Below, piece after piece: positions 1 through 6,325 of a DNA stretch of 8,937 bases (the stretch's first letter is position 1; the number at the start of each line of letters is the position of its first letter). The stretch comes from Bacillota bacterium (GTDB taxonomy: Bacteria; Bacillota; Negativicutes; Sporomusales; UBA7701), in the NCBI GenBank assembly GCA_023415075.1, contig JAEZLU010000002.1, forward strand, positions 1 to 8,937, given 5' to 3'. The notes beneath the pieces were generated by a model. That model was given only the letters and a program-made list of their open reading frames with translations, was not told where the DNA came from and ran no database searches. The translations under genes and the position numbers were made by a program.

Positions 1-1
1 A

Positions 2-1516
2 ATGTTTGAAAACTTTTTGCTCGGACTCCAGGCCATTTCTTCCTGGGAGGTTCAGTTATTCGTCCTGCTCGGTGCCTTGGCCGGCATCCTGGTTTCCTGT
101 CTGCCCGGACTGAGCGCGACGATGGCGGTGGCCCTGCTGTTGCCCCTTACCTTTGGCATATCCCCGGTGAGTGCCTTGTTATTGTTGTCCGGCATTTACG
201 TCGGCGCTATGTTCGGCGGCGCCATTCCGGCCATCCTCCTGTGCACGCCGGGAACGCCGTCCGCTGTCAGCACGACTTTTGACGGTTACCCGCTGGCAAG
301 AAAGGGCTATGCCGGCAAGGCGATATCGATTGCCTGCATCTCTTCGGTGGCCGCCGGCCTGTTCGGCGTGTTTGTCCTGATGACCGTCGCCCCGCCGCTG
401 GCCGACTTCGCCCTGAATTTCAGCGCTCCCGAATACTTCGCGGTAGCCGTTTTCGGCCTGGCGGTTATTTCCAGCCTGGCCGAGGGCTCGGTGTTCAAAG
501 CCTTCGCTTCCGGCATGATCGGCCTGCTGTTGGCGGTCGTCGGCATGGACCCGATGACCGGCTTTCCCCGCTTCACCTTTGACAATGCCGATCTTTTAGG
601 CGGCGTTTCCTTCCTGGCGGTCATGATCGGCACGGCCGCCCTGGCGGAAGTATTTTACCAGATCGACACCGACCGGAAAAATGAGGCCTGCGAGAAATTC
701 GAAATCAATAGCCTCAAGCTGACGAAACAGGATTTGAAAGAAATAACCAAGCCGACGATCATCGGCTGTGTCTACGGCGTATTCATCGGCATCATGCCGG
801 CGGCCGGCGCCAATATCGCCTCGTTCGTCTCCTGGGCCCAGGCTAAGCTGTGGTCCAAGAAGCCCGAGGAGTTCGGTCACGGCTCGGTCGAAGGCCTGGC
901 GGCCTCCGAATCGGGCAACAACTCGGTTGTCGGCGGCGACCTTGTGCCGATGCTCACCCTGGGGGTGCCGGGCGACCCGGTGACGGCGATCATGATGGGG
1001 GCGCTTATCCTTCAGGGCCTGCGTCCCGGTCCGTTGCTGTTTTCCGAGCACCCGGATATAGTATATGGCCTTTTTTTGGGGCTGATAATCTCCAACCTGT
1101 GGGTGTTGCCGATCGGCCTTTTGGGGGCCAGGTTCTTCGCCAAAATGACCTCCGTGCCCAAACCCATCCTCTGGCCGACCATTTTGACTCTCTGCGTTAT
1201 CGGCACCTACGCCTCCGAGGGCACGATGATGCCGGCCTACACCGTAGTGGTCTTCGGCATAATCGGCTACCTGATGAAGAAGGCCGGTTACCCGACGGCG
1301 CCGCTCATACTCGGCGTGCTGCTCGGGCCGATGGCTGAAGAAAACCTGCGCCGCTCGCTCCTGATGTCCCATATGGACGCCACCGTCTTTTTTACCCGGC
1401 CAATTTCGCTTGTACTGCTCATTTTGGGCGCCCTCACCCTGGTATGGCCGTGGATCCAGGAATGGTATCAGAAGCGAATGAGCGACAAGCTGGGGATCGA
1501 CGTTCATCTGGACTAA
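2..1516 (+). CDS. tctA: Tripartite tricarboxylate transporter large permease (TctA family)
   Basis: Large integral-membrane subunit of a tripartite tricarboxylate transporter (TTT), a secondary carrier that takes an organic acid from its binding protein and moves it across the cytoplasmic membrane. The 504-residue length is normal for TctA. The protein is almost entirely hydrophobic helices, with the family's two internally related conserved blocks. The first runs from about residue 36 (GLSATMAVALLLPLTFG) to the GTPSAVSTTFDGYPLARKG stretch at 84-102. The second includes MPAAGANIASFVSW at 265-278 and a Gly/Pro-rich loop at 303-326 (ESGNN...LTLGVPGDP). The ATG is at the very left edge, so its ribosome site and promoter are outside the window and a slightly earlier start cannot be excluded. 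It is followed by tctB and tctC in the same orientation, giving a complete A-B-C set. The family is certain; the substrate is not determinable, as TTT systems carry citrate, other carboxylates and aromatic acids. Confidence 0.95.
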   Translation: MFENFLLGLQAISSWEVQLFVLLGALAGILVSCLPGLSATMAVALLLPLTFGISPVSALLLLSGIYVGAMFGGAIPAILLCTPGTPSAVSTTFDGYPLARKGYAGKAISIACISSVAAGLFGVFVLMTVAPPLADFALNFSAPEYFAVAVFGLAVISSLAEGSVFKAFASGMIGLLLAVVGMDPMTGFPRFTFDNADLLGGVSFLAVMIGTAALAEVFYQIDTDRKNEACEKFEINSLKLTKQDLKEITKPTIIGCVYGVFIGIMPAAGANIASFVSWAQAKLWSKKPEEFGHGSVEGLAASESGNNSVVGGDLVPMLTLGVPGDPVTAIMMGALILQGLRPGPLLFSEHPDIVYGLFLGLIISNLWVLPIGLLGARFFAKMTSVPKPILWPTILTLCVIGTYASEGTMMPAYTVVVFGIIGYLMKKAGYPTAPLILGVLLGPMAEENLRRSLLMSHMDATVFFTRPISLVLLILGALTLVWPWIQEWYQKRMSDKLGIDVHLD

Positions 1517-1573
1517 CGGGGCAGGGCCGATAACATCAGGCCGGCACACTTGGCGATTGGGAGAGTGCTTTCT

Positions 1574-2005
1574 ATGCGCAAGGTTGATATAGTATCGGTG
1601 CTCATTTTGCTGGCACTGGCCGCTTATGTGGTGGTGACGGCCAACGGTTTTCCGCTGGAGACAAGAACCCTGGGACCGGATTTTTTCCCGAAGTTGGTAG
1701 CCGGCTGCCTGGCCGCCTTTGCCATCGGCGTTCTGGTAATGTCCTTCCTCCGGCGCAAACCGGAAGAAGCGCCGGCCGGACCCAGCCGCAACCTGCTTAT
1801 CATTATGGCCGTCATGGGCGTATACATTATTCTTCTGCCGTATGTCGGCTTTCTGGTGGCTACGCCGGCTTTTCTTTTGGCCGCCGGCCTTCTGCAGGCC
1901 GAAGATACCCGCGCCTGGTGGAAAAAGCTGTGCATAAGCAGCGTTGTCACCACCGGGGCGTTGTATTACCTGTTCGGCACACTGCTCAACGTACCGCTGC
2001 CCTGA
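1574..2005 (+). CDS. tctB: Tripartite tricarboxylate transporter small permease (TctB family)
   Basis: Small membrane subunit of the TTT carrier, expected to pair with TctA in the cytoplasmic membrane. The 143-residue protein has hydrophobic segments at about residues 7-24, 40-58, 74-106 (probably two helices) and 116-136. It shows the typical TctB loop LGPDFFPKLVAG (33-44) after the first helix and the typical ending LFGTLLNVPLP. I chose the ATG at 1574 because GGGAGAG at 1559-1565 lies 8 bases before it. An in-frame TTG at 1550 would add eight residues but has no comparable ribosome site. The gene starts 57 bp after tctA with no terminator between, so co-transcription is likely. TctB proteins are poorly conserved, so identity rests on topology, these motifs and position between tctA and tctC. 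Confidence 0.9.
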   Translation: MRKVDIVSVLILLALAAYVVVTANGFPLETRTLGPDFFPKLVAGCLAAFAIGVLVMSFLRRKPEEAPAGPSRNLLIIMAVMGVYIILLPYVGFLVATPAFLLAAGLLQAEDTRAWWKKLCISSVVTTGALYYLFGTLLNVPLP

Positions 2006-2081
2006 GTGGGCCCGCCATAGGTAGAGGCTATTGCCGGCAATGCCGGATAATGCACAAATTAAACGAGGGGGGAAAATTGTA

Positions 2082-3065
2082 ATGGTGAAAAAAGGGTTGG
2101 TTATCGCGATGCTGGTGGTCTTTGCCATCGCCGCCGTAGGCTGTGGCGGAACCCAGAAGGCCGAAGCGCCGAAGTTTCCCACGAAGGCTATTAGTATAAC
2201 TGTACCGTTTGCGGCCGGCGGCGGCACCGACGCCGTAGCCCGCGCCCTGGCGAAGTATGCCGAGCCTGTTTTCGGTCAACCGGTCACGGTGGTTAACAAG
2301 GTCGGCGCCAACGGGGCCACCGGCATGACTGACGGCGTCAACGCCACTCCGGACGGCTACGCGGTGACCATGATCACCGTCGAGACCGTTCTCAACCCCA
2401 TTCAAGGTGTCGTCAAATGGACGCCGGCCGACTTCAAGGCCGTACTCCAGGTAAACCAGGACGTGTCCGCCCTTACCGTTCCGGTTGACAGCCCCTACAA
2501 GTCGCTGGCCGATTTCGTAAAAGCCGCCAAGGAAAAACCGGGCCAGCTTAAAGTCGGCACCAACGCTCCCGGGGCCATTTGGCATCTTGCCGGCCTCGGC
2601 CTGCAGGACAAAGCCGGCATCAAGCTGAACCTCGTGCCTTATCCGGGCGGTGCCGCCCCGGCTATCACTGATCTTCTGGGCAGCCACCTCGACGCCACTA
2701 CGGTAAGCGCTGCCGAAGTCAGCCAGCATGTTAAGGCCGGCAAACTCCGTATTTTGTGTATGCTCGCATCCGAGCGGCAAAAAGGGTTCCCGGACGTTCC
2801 TACCGCCAAGGAGGCCGGTGTTGATGTAGCGATAACGACCTGGCGCGGCCTGGCCGTTCCGGCCAAGACCCCCGACGCCATCGTCAAGATTCTCCACGAC
2901 GGCTTCAAGAAAACGATGGATGACCCCAAGTTTGTTGAGTTCATGGAAAAAGGAAACTTCGGCATAGCCTATAAGGACGGTGCGGCCTACCAGAAATACA
3001 TGGAAGAGCAGACCAAGCAGTTTACGCCGCTGATGACGGCGGCGGGGCTTGCCAAGAAAAATTGA
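2082..3065 (+). CDS. tctC: TTT solute-binding protein (TctC/Bug family), probable lipoprotein
   Basis: Extracytoplasmic receptor that captures the substrate and delivers it to TctA/TctB. Family marks are PFAAGGGTD at residues 42-50, which follows the first beta strand and lines the ligand pocket in Bug proteins, then GANGATG at 75-81 and ATPDGY at 88-93. The 327-residue length is normal. The N-terminus is a signal sequence: MVKK, a hydrophobic stretch, then AVGC with Cys21 as the lipidation site, followed by GG and a polar linker. This predicts a lipid-anchored receptor rather than the free periplasmic form usual in proteobacteria. The ATG at 2082 is preferred because GAGGGGGG at 2065-2072 lies 9 bases upstream and the signal sequence starts there; an in-frame TTG at 2031 would add 17 polar residues before it. 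It is the last gene of the transporter operon, with a terminator 6 bp past the stop. Substrate unknown. Confidence 0.93.
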   Translation: MVKKGLVIAMLVVFAIAAVGCGGTQKAEAPKFPTKAISITVPFAAGGGTDAVARALAKYAEPVFGQPVTVVNKVGANGATGMTDGVNATPDGYAVTMITVETVLNPIQGVVKWTPADFKAVLQVNQDVSALTVPVDSPYKSLADFVKAAKEKPGQLKVGTNAPGAIWHLAGLGLQDKAGIKLNLVPYPGGAAPAITDLLGSHLDATTVSAAEVSQHVKAGKLRILCMLASERQKGFPDVPTAKEAGVDVAITTWRGLAVPAKTPDAIVKILHDGFKKTMDDPKFVEFMEKGNFGIAYKDGAAYQKYMEEQTKQFTPLMTAAGLAKKN

Positions 3066-3070
3066 CCGAC

Positions 3071-3106
3071 AGGCGGCCTTATTCTGTGGATAGGGCCGCC
3101 TTTTTT
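3071..3106 (+). terminator. Intrinsic terminator after tctC
   Basis: A 12-bp stem pairs 3071-3082 with 3090-3101 (AGGCGGCCTTAT against ATAGGGCCGCCT, one G-T pair). The loop is 7 bases, and the 3' arm runs into TTTTTT at 3101-3106. It starts just after the tctC stop and should separate the transporter operon from the regulator gene downstream. Confidence 0.93.
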
Positions 3107-3155
3107 CAATCCGGATCGCTGCAGACGCTATAGGCGGTACGATCGGTCGGCGGTG

Positions 3156-3184
3156 TTGACTAAAGGGGTCGGATAGAGTAAATT
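3156..3184 (+). promoter_or_regulatory. Predicted sigma-70/sigma-A promoter of the LacI-family gene
   Basis: TTGACT at 3156-3161 is followed by a 17-bp spacer and TAAATT at 3179-3184. This predicts a transcript start near 3191, which leaves the ribosome site at 3203-3209 within the mRNA and supports translation from the ATG at 3216. I see no close match to the GGTTTA-type half-sites found before eda, so autoregulation is not evident. Confidence 0.6.
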
Positions 3185-3215
3185 AAAGGAAGAGTTTTTG
3201 CCAAAGGAGAAGCCG

Positions 3216-4238
3216 ATGACTGCCCGAATGGTAGATGTGGCCCATAAGGCCGGGGTGTCCAAGAGCACGGTGTCGCAATACCTCAACGGCCGCTATGACT
3301 ACATGAGCGCCGAGACGCGGGAACGCATCCGTCAGGCCGTCGACGAGCTGGGCTTTGTGCCCAACGCCCTGGCCCGCAGTCTTAAGAAAAAGCGGACCTT
3401 CACCATCGCCACCATCGTCTCCAACATCCTCAATCCTTTTTTCACGATGACGACCCGCGGCGCCGAGGACTGCTGCAACAAGCACGGTTTCGACCTCATC
3501 CTCTGCAACGCCGACGACACGCCCCACAAGGAGAAGGAATACATCGAAACGCTGCTGGCCAAGCAGGTAGACGGCCTGATAATCAGTTCGACCGAGCAGA
3601 ACAACGATCTTCTCTACACCGTCAACAAACAGACGCCGATCACCGTTCTCAACCGCAGCGCCCTCGGAGTGGGCTGCGACACGGTAGGCGTCGACAATGT
3701 GGCCGGCATCCGCCTGGCGGTCGAGCACCTGGTTAGTCTCGGCCACACGCGGATAGCCCTGTTCGTCCTGCCATACCGGGCCGAGGGCCTGTCGCCGCGG
3801 CGGCTGCGGGCCGAGGCCTTCCGGACGGCGATTGCCGGCCTCTGTTTGCCTTCGCGGCCGGAGTGGCTGGTCGAGACCGTCCGTGACGAGGACAAACTGG
3901 CGGCGGCCGTTCAGGGCCTGCTGGACCAGCCGGATGCGCCCACTGCCATCATTGGCGCCAATGACTTGATGACCATCGCTCTTTTCAAAATTCTCAAATT
4001 GCGGCTCGGCCTGCGGATACCGGCCGACGTCGCCCTCCTTAGCTTCGACGACTGGGAATGGGCCACCCTGATCGACCCGCCGATAACCGTGGTCGCCCAG
4101 CCGGCCTATGCTATGGGCTATATGGCGGCCGAACTGGTGATAAAGCGCATCCAGGAGAGGCCCGGCGAATACCGGCCGCAATTCCTGGTGTATCAGCCTG
4201 AGCTCATCGCCCGCAGGTCCTGCGGCGAAAAGGGCTGA
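3216..4238 (+). CDS. kdgR: LacI-family transcriptional regulator, probable KDG operon repressor (KdgR-like)
   Basis: DNA-binding regulator with the LacI-family layout. The helix-turn-helix at about residues 5-25 contains AGVSKSTVSQYLNG, the hinge helix PNALARSLKKKRT spans 49-61, and a periplasmic-binding-protein-like effector domain follows (NPFF, VGVDNVAGIRLAVEHL, IIGANDLMTIALF, LLSFDDWEWA). Leu56 sits where LacI Leu56 wedges into the central CG step of its operator, and the palindromes before eda do have a central CG. The recognition helix has Gln21 where many relatives have Arg. The RYDYMSAETRERI stretch after the HTH resembles Firmicute KdgR-type regulators as I recall them. The ATG at 3216 is preferred: AAAGGAG at 3203-3209 is 6 bases upstream, while the in-frame TTG at 3198 would leave almost no leader. 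The 340-residue length is normal. The specific KdgR role is inferred from the adjacent eda-kdgK operon; effector probably KDG or KDPG. Confidence 0.9.
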   Translation: MTARMVDVAHKAGVSKSTVSQYLNGRYDYMSAETRERIRQAVDELGFVPNALARSLKKKRTFTIATIVSNILNPFFTMTTRGAEDCCNKHGFDLILCNADDTPHKEKEYIETLLAKQVDGLIISSTEQNNDLLYTVNKQTPITVLNRSALGVGCDTVGVDNVAGIRLAVEHLVSLGHTRIALFVLPYRAEGLSPRRLRAEAFRTAIAGLCLPSRPEWLVETVRDEDKLAAAVQGLLDQPDAPTAIIGANDLMTIALFKILKLRLGLRIPADVALLSFDDWEWATLIDPPITVVAQPAYAMGYMAAELVIKRIQERPGEYRPQFLVYQPELIARRSCGEKG

Positions 4239-4277
4239 CCAGCGGGAAAATGAATTTTTTGCATTAGCGGCAGGAGT

Positions 4278-4306
4278 TTTTCACCAGCAACGCGAAACTG
4301 TATATT
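4278..4306 (+). promoter_or_regulatory. Predicted promoter of the eda-kdgK operon
   Basis: TTTTCA at 4278-4283, a 17-bp spacer, and TATATT at 4301-4306. The implied start site, about 4313, falls inside the palindrome at 4308-4331, the expected arrangement for repression by a LacI-type protein. The -35 element is only a 4-of-6 match, so confidence is moderate. The resulting leader would be about 128 bases long. Confidence 0.5.
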
Positions 4307-4307
4307 A

Positions 4308-4331
4308 ATTTACAAAACCGGTTTAGTAAAT
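4308..4331. promoter_or_regulatory. Operator-like palindrome O1 for a LacI-family protein
   Basis: A 24-bp inverted repeat in which 11 of 12 base pairs match; the only mismatch is 4314/4325. The core is AAACCGGTTT with a central CG step, flanked by symmetric TTTAC and GTAAA. LacI-family operators typically have this symmetry and central CG. It lies over the predicted transcription start of eda-kdgK, immediately downstream of the gene for a LacI-family regulator. Confidence 0.82.
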
Positions 4332-4351
4332 GGGGCGGCGTACTAAACCGG
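4318..4351 (+). repeat. 11-bp perfect inverted repeat containing an extra operator half-site
   Basis: CCGGTTTAGTA at 4318-4328 is the exact reverse complement of TACTAAACCGG at 4341-4351, separated by 12 bases. The left arm is the right half of palindrome O1; the right arm is an isolated second copy of the half-site with no symmetric partner. As RNA, it could fold into an 11-bp stem near the 5' end of the predicted eda-kdgK transcript. No U-tract follows, so it is not an intrinsic terminator. Confidence 0.7.
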
Positions 4352-4386
4352 CGGCAGGGAAAACTGCAAAAAAAACGGGTCTATCG

Positions 4387-4402
4387 GATAAATCGGTTTA
4401 TC
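4387..4402. promoter_or_regulatory. Second operator-like palindrome O3
   Basis: GATAAATC followed by GGTTTATC forms a 16-bp inverted repeat with 7 of 8 pairs matching (mismatch 4393/4396) and a central CG at 4394/4395. It shares GGTTTA with O1. The centres of O1 and O3 are exactly 75 bp apart, close to seven helical turns, so a tetramer or paired dimers could occupy both on one face of the DNA. Operator function is inferred. Confidence 0.6.
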
Positions 4403-4420
4403 AATATGGTTTATCAATAT
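4395..4420. repeat. Perfect tandem duplication of a 13-bp unit before eda
   Basis: GGTTTATCAATAT occurs twice back to back, at 4395-4407 and 4408-4420. The first copy supplies the right half of palindrome O3; the second adds another GGTTTA half-site and contributes the start of a TATAAT at 4418-4423. The unit ends 8 bases before the eda ribosome site. It looks like a local duplication that added a regulator half-site. Confidence 0.85.
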
Positions 4421-4440
4421 AATGAATGGAGGAATTTCCC

Positions 4441-5088
4441 ATGCTTCCGAAACTCCAAGTTCTGTCCCGGATGATCGACTCCGGCCTGGTGGCAGTGGTG
4501 CGCGCCGAGAACGGCGAGCAGGCCAAGAAGATTGCCGACGCCTGCATCCAAGGCGGCGTCGCCGCTATCGAGATCACGTTCACCGTACCGGGGGCGGCAG
4601 GGGTCATCAGCGAACTGGCCAAAACCTACAAATCGGGCGAGATCATCATCGGCGCCGGTACGGTGCTTGACCCGGAGACGGCCCGCGTAGCCATCCTGGC
4701 CGGGGCCCAGTATGTTGTCTGCCCCTCTCTCAACCTCGATACCGTCAAGCTGTGTAACCGCTATCAGATTCCGGTCATGCCGGGGGCGGCCACCATCAAG
4801 GAGATCGTCGAGAGCATGGAGGCCGGGGCCGACATTGTCAAGGTGTTCCCCGGCGAAACCCTCGGGCCGACCTTCGTCAAGGCGGTCAAGGGCCCGCTGC
4901 CGCAGGCGCCGCTTATGCCGACCGGCGGCGTGAGCCTGGAGAATGCCGCCGACTGGATCAAGGCCGGCTGCGTGGCCGTCGGCGTGGGCGGCAACCTTAC
5001 CGGCGGCGCCAAGACCGGCGACTATGCTTCGATTACGGCCATAGCCAAGCAGTTCATCGAGAAAATCCGCCAGGCCCGCGGCAAGTAA
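4441..5088 (+). CDS. eda: 2-dehydro-3-deoxy-phosphogluconate (KDPG) aldolase
   Basis: Class I aldolase of the Entner-Doudoroff and hexuronate pathways, splitting KDPG into pyruvate and glyceraldehyde 3-phosphate in the cytoplasm. The 215-residue TIM-barrel protein has the family blocks in order: GLVAVVRAENGEQA (15-28), AIEITFTVPGA with Glu44 in the catalytic glutamate position, GAGTVLDPE, the Schiff-base lysine Lys134 in VKVFPGE, and the phosphate-binding MPTGGVSLEN and GVGGNL loops. E. coli Eda has Arg49 four residues after its Glu45; here that position is Thr48 followed by Val-Pro-Gly, as I would expect of Firmicute-type KdgA/2-keto-4-hydroxyglutarate aldolase relatives. The ATG at 4441 is chosen because GGAGG at 4428-4432 is 8 bases upstream; the ATG at 4426 overlaps that ribosome site. 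It is first in a two-gene operon with kdgK and is preceded by the operator array. A KDPGal or 4-hydroxyglutarate activity cannot be excluded from sequence. Confidence 0.93.
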   Translation: MLPKLQVLSRMIDSGLVAVVRAENGEQAKKIADACIQGGVAAIEITFTVPGAAGVISELAKTYKSGEIIIGAGTVLDPETARVAILAGAQYVVCPSLNLDTVKLCNRYQIPVMPGAATIKEIVESMEAGADIVKVFPGETLGPTFVKAVKGPLPQAPLMPTGGVSLENAADWIKAGCVAVGVGGNLTGGAKTGDYASITAIAKQFIEKIRQARGK

Positions 5089-5107
5089 GGCTAGGAGGTA
5101 ATAAACA

Positions 5108-6130
5108 ATGGCAAAAGTTGTCTGTTTCGGCGAAATCATGCTGCGGTTGGCGCCTCCCGGCTACCTCCGCTTTGAGCAGGCCAACGCCTTTGAGGTGGTT
5201 TACGGCGGCGGCGAGGCCAATGTCAGCGTGGCTCTGGCCAACTTCGGCATCGACGCGGCTTTCGTCACCAAGGTGCCGACCAATCCTATCGGTCAGTCGG
5301 CGGTCAACGAAATGCGCCGCTACGGCGTCGATACCGGCTTTATCGCCCGCGGCGGCGAGCGGCTGGGTATCTATTTCCTCGAGAAGGGCGCCTCCCAGCG
5401 TCCGTCCAAGGTGGTCTACGACCGCAAAAATTCATCGATCGCCGGCGTGAAGGCCGGCGAGTTCGACTGGCAGAAAATCTTTGCCGGGGCTGAATGGTTC
5501 CACTTCACCGGCATAACGCCGGCCCTCGGCGACAACGTGGCCGCGGCCGTGCTGGAAGCCTGCCAGGCGGCCAAGGCGGCCGGCGTAAAAGTGAGCTGCG
5601 ACCTCAATTTCCGCAAGAACCTGTGGACTAGCGAAAAAGCCGGTCAGGTCATGGGGACGCTGATGCCCTACATCAATGTGCTGATCGCCAACGAGGAAGA
5701 TGCCGAGAAGGTGTTCGGCATCAAGGCGCCGGCCACCGATATCACCGGCGGCAAGCTCAGCCACGAAGGCTACAAGCATGTGGCCAGCCAGCTCAAGGAG
5801 CGTTTCGGCTTCGAGACGGTGGCCATCACCCTCAGGGGCAGCATCTCGGCCTCCGACAATATGTGGTCGGCTATGCTCTTCCACGGCGGCGAGTACTTTT
5901 TCTCCCGCGAGTACGCCGTTCATATCGTCGACCGGGTCGGCGGCGGCGACTCCTTTGCCGGCGGCCTGATATACTCAATCCTGAACGGCATGAGCCCCAA
6001 GGACACTCTGGAGTTTGCAGTAGCCGCCTCCTGCCTGAAGCACTCCATCGAAGGCGATCACAATCATGTGGCCATCGACGAGGTCAAAGCCCTGATGGGC
6101 GGCGACGGCTCAGGCCGGGTCCAACGATAA
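5108..6130 (+). CDS. kdgK: 2-dehydro-3-deoxygluconate (KDG) kinase, PfkB family
   Basis: Cytoplasmic sugar kinase that phosphorylates KDG with ATP to give KDPG, the substrate of the aldolase encoded just upstream. PfkB/ribokinase marks are GGGEANVSVALANFG at 33-47 (substrate side), DLNFRKNLW at 165-173 (the D-x-N-x-R motif typical of KDG kinases), and DRVGGGDSFAGG at 275-286, with the anion hole and catalytic base Asp281. The 340-residue length is normal. AGGAGGT at 5093-5099 is placed 8 bases before the ATG, and the gene begins 19 bp after the eda stop, so the two are clearly co-transcribed. A terminator-like hairpin follows. PfkB kinases are promiscuous as a family, but the motifs together with the eda neighbour make KDG the most likely substrate. 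Confidence 0.92.
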   Translation: MAKVVCFGEIMLRLAPPGYLRFEQANAFEVVYGGGEANVSVALANFGIDAAFVTKVPTNPIGQSAVNEMRRYGVDTGFIARGGERLGIYFLEKGASQRPSKVVYDRKNSSIAGVKAGEFDWQKIFAGAEWFHFTGITPALGDNVAAAVLEACQAAKAAGVKVSCDLNFRKNLWTSEKAGQVMGTLMPYINVLIANEEDAEKVFGIKAPATDITGGKLSHEGYKHVASQLKERFGFETVAITLRGSISASDNMWSAMLFHGGEYFFSREYAVHIVDRVGGGDSFAGGLIYSILNGMSPKDTLEFAVAASCLKHSIEGDHNHVAIDEVKALMGGDGSGRVQR

Positions 6131-6161
6131 TAGATATCAGCGCGACATTCCCTCCCCTCCA

Positions 6162-6198
6162 GGAAAAGCCCATCCGCGATTACGCGGGGGGCTTTTCC
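6162..6198 (+). terminator. Terminator-like hairpin after kdgK
   Basis: A 10-bp perfect outer stem (GGAAAAGCCC at 6162-6171 with GGGCTTTTCC at 6189-6198) encloses an inner CCGCG/CGCGG stem with an ATTA loop, offset by a small bulge. The only T-runs are the TTTT inside the 3' arm and another at 6201-6204, so it is a weaker intrinsic terminator than the one after tctC. It would end the eda-kdgK transcript before the export genes. Confidence 0.7.
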
Positions 6199-6258
6199 GC
6201 TTTTCGGGCCAAAAAGCAAAAATAGGAGCCTGTTGTAAAGCAAACTCAAATTATACTT

Positions 6259-6267
6259 TGCCATAAT
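6259..6267 (+). promoter_or_regulatory. Possible extended -10 element upstream of the TolC-like gene
   Basis: TG-C-CATAAT fits an extended -10 pattern in the AT-rich stretch between the kdgK hairpin and the TolC-like gene. No good -35 is present at 16-18 bp, so this is tentative. A consensus-looking TTGACA at 6290 has no -10 at the right distance. Confidence 0.3.
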
Positions 6268-6325
6268 AAGAATTAGGCATGTTTGTCTATTGACAGGCCA
6301 ATTATTGTTCGGGAGGGGTTCCAAA

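Noticed and set aside
2030..2041. 12-bp perfect palindrome ATTGCCGGCAAT between tctB and tctC
   Set aside because: Too short for a terminator, no T-tract, unlike the other operator sites, and GCCGGC is very common in this DNA. Probably chance.
596..2227. 543-codon open frame on the minus strand opposite tctA/tctB
   Set aside because: It lies across two clear genes, spans their gap, and encodes a Gly/Arg/His/Gln-rich product with no recognisable domain. Long antisense frames are expected in GC-rich codons.
3107..3155. Gap between the tctC terminator and the regulator promoter, checked for operators or a small gene
   Set aside because: No open frame with a ribosome site and no palindrome resembling those before eda.
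4210..4224. CCGCAG-GTC-CTGCGG hairpin at the end of the LacI-family gene
   Set aside because: Short stem inside the coding region with no following T-tract, so not a convincing terminator.
4418..4423. Consensus TATAAT just before eda
   Set aside because: A start from it would fall at about 4430, inside the ribosome site, and no -35 is present at 17 bp. It arises at the edge of the tandem repeat.
6290..6295. Consensus -35-like TTGACA upstream of the TolC-like gene
   Set aside because: The matching -10 position (about 6313-6318) is GGAGGG-type ribosome-site sequence, so it cannot serve as a normal promoter.
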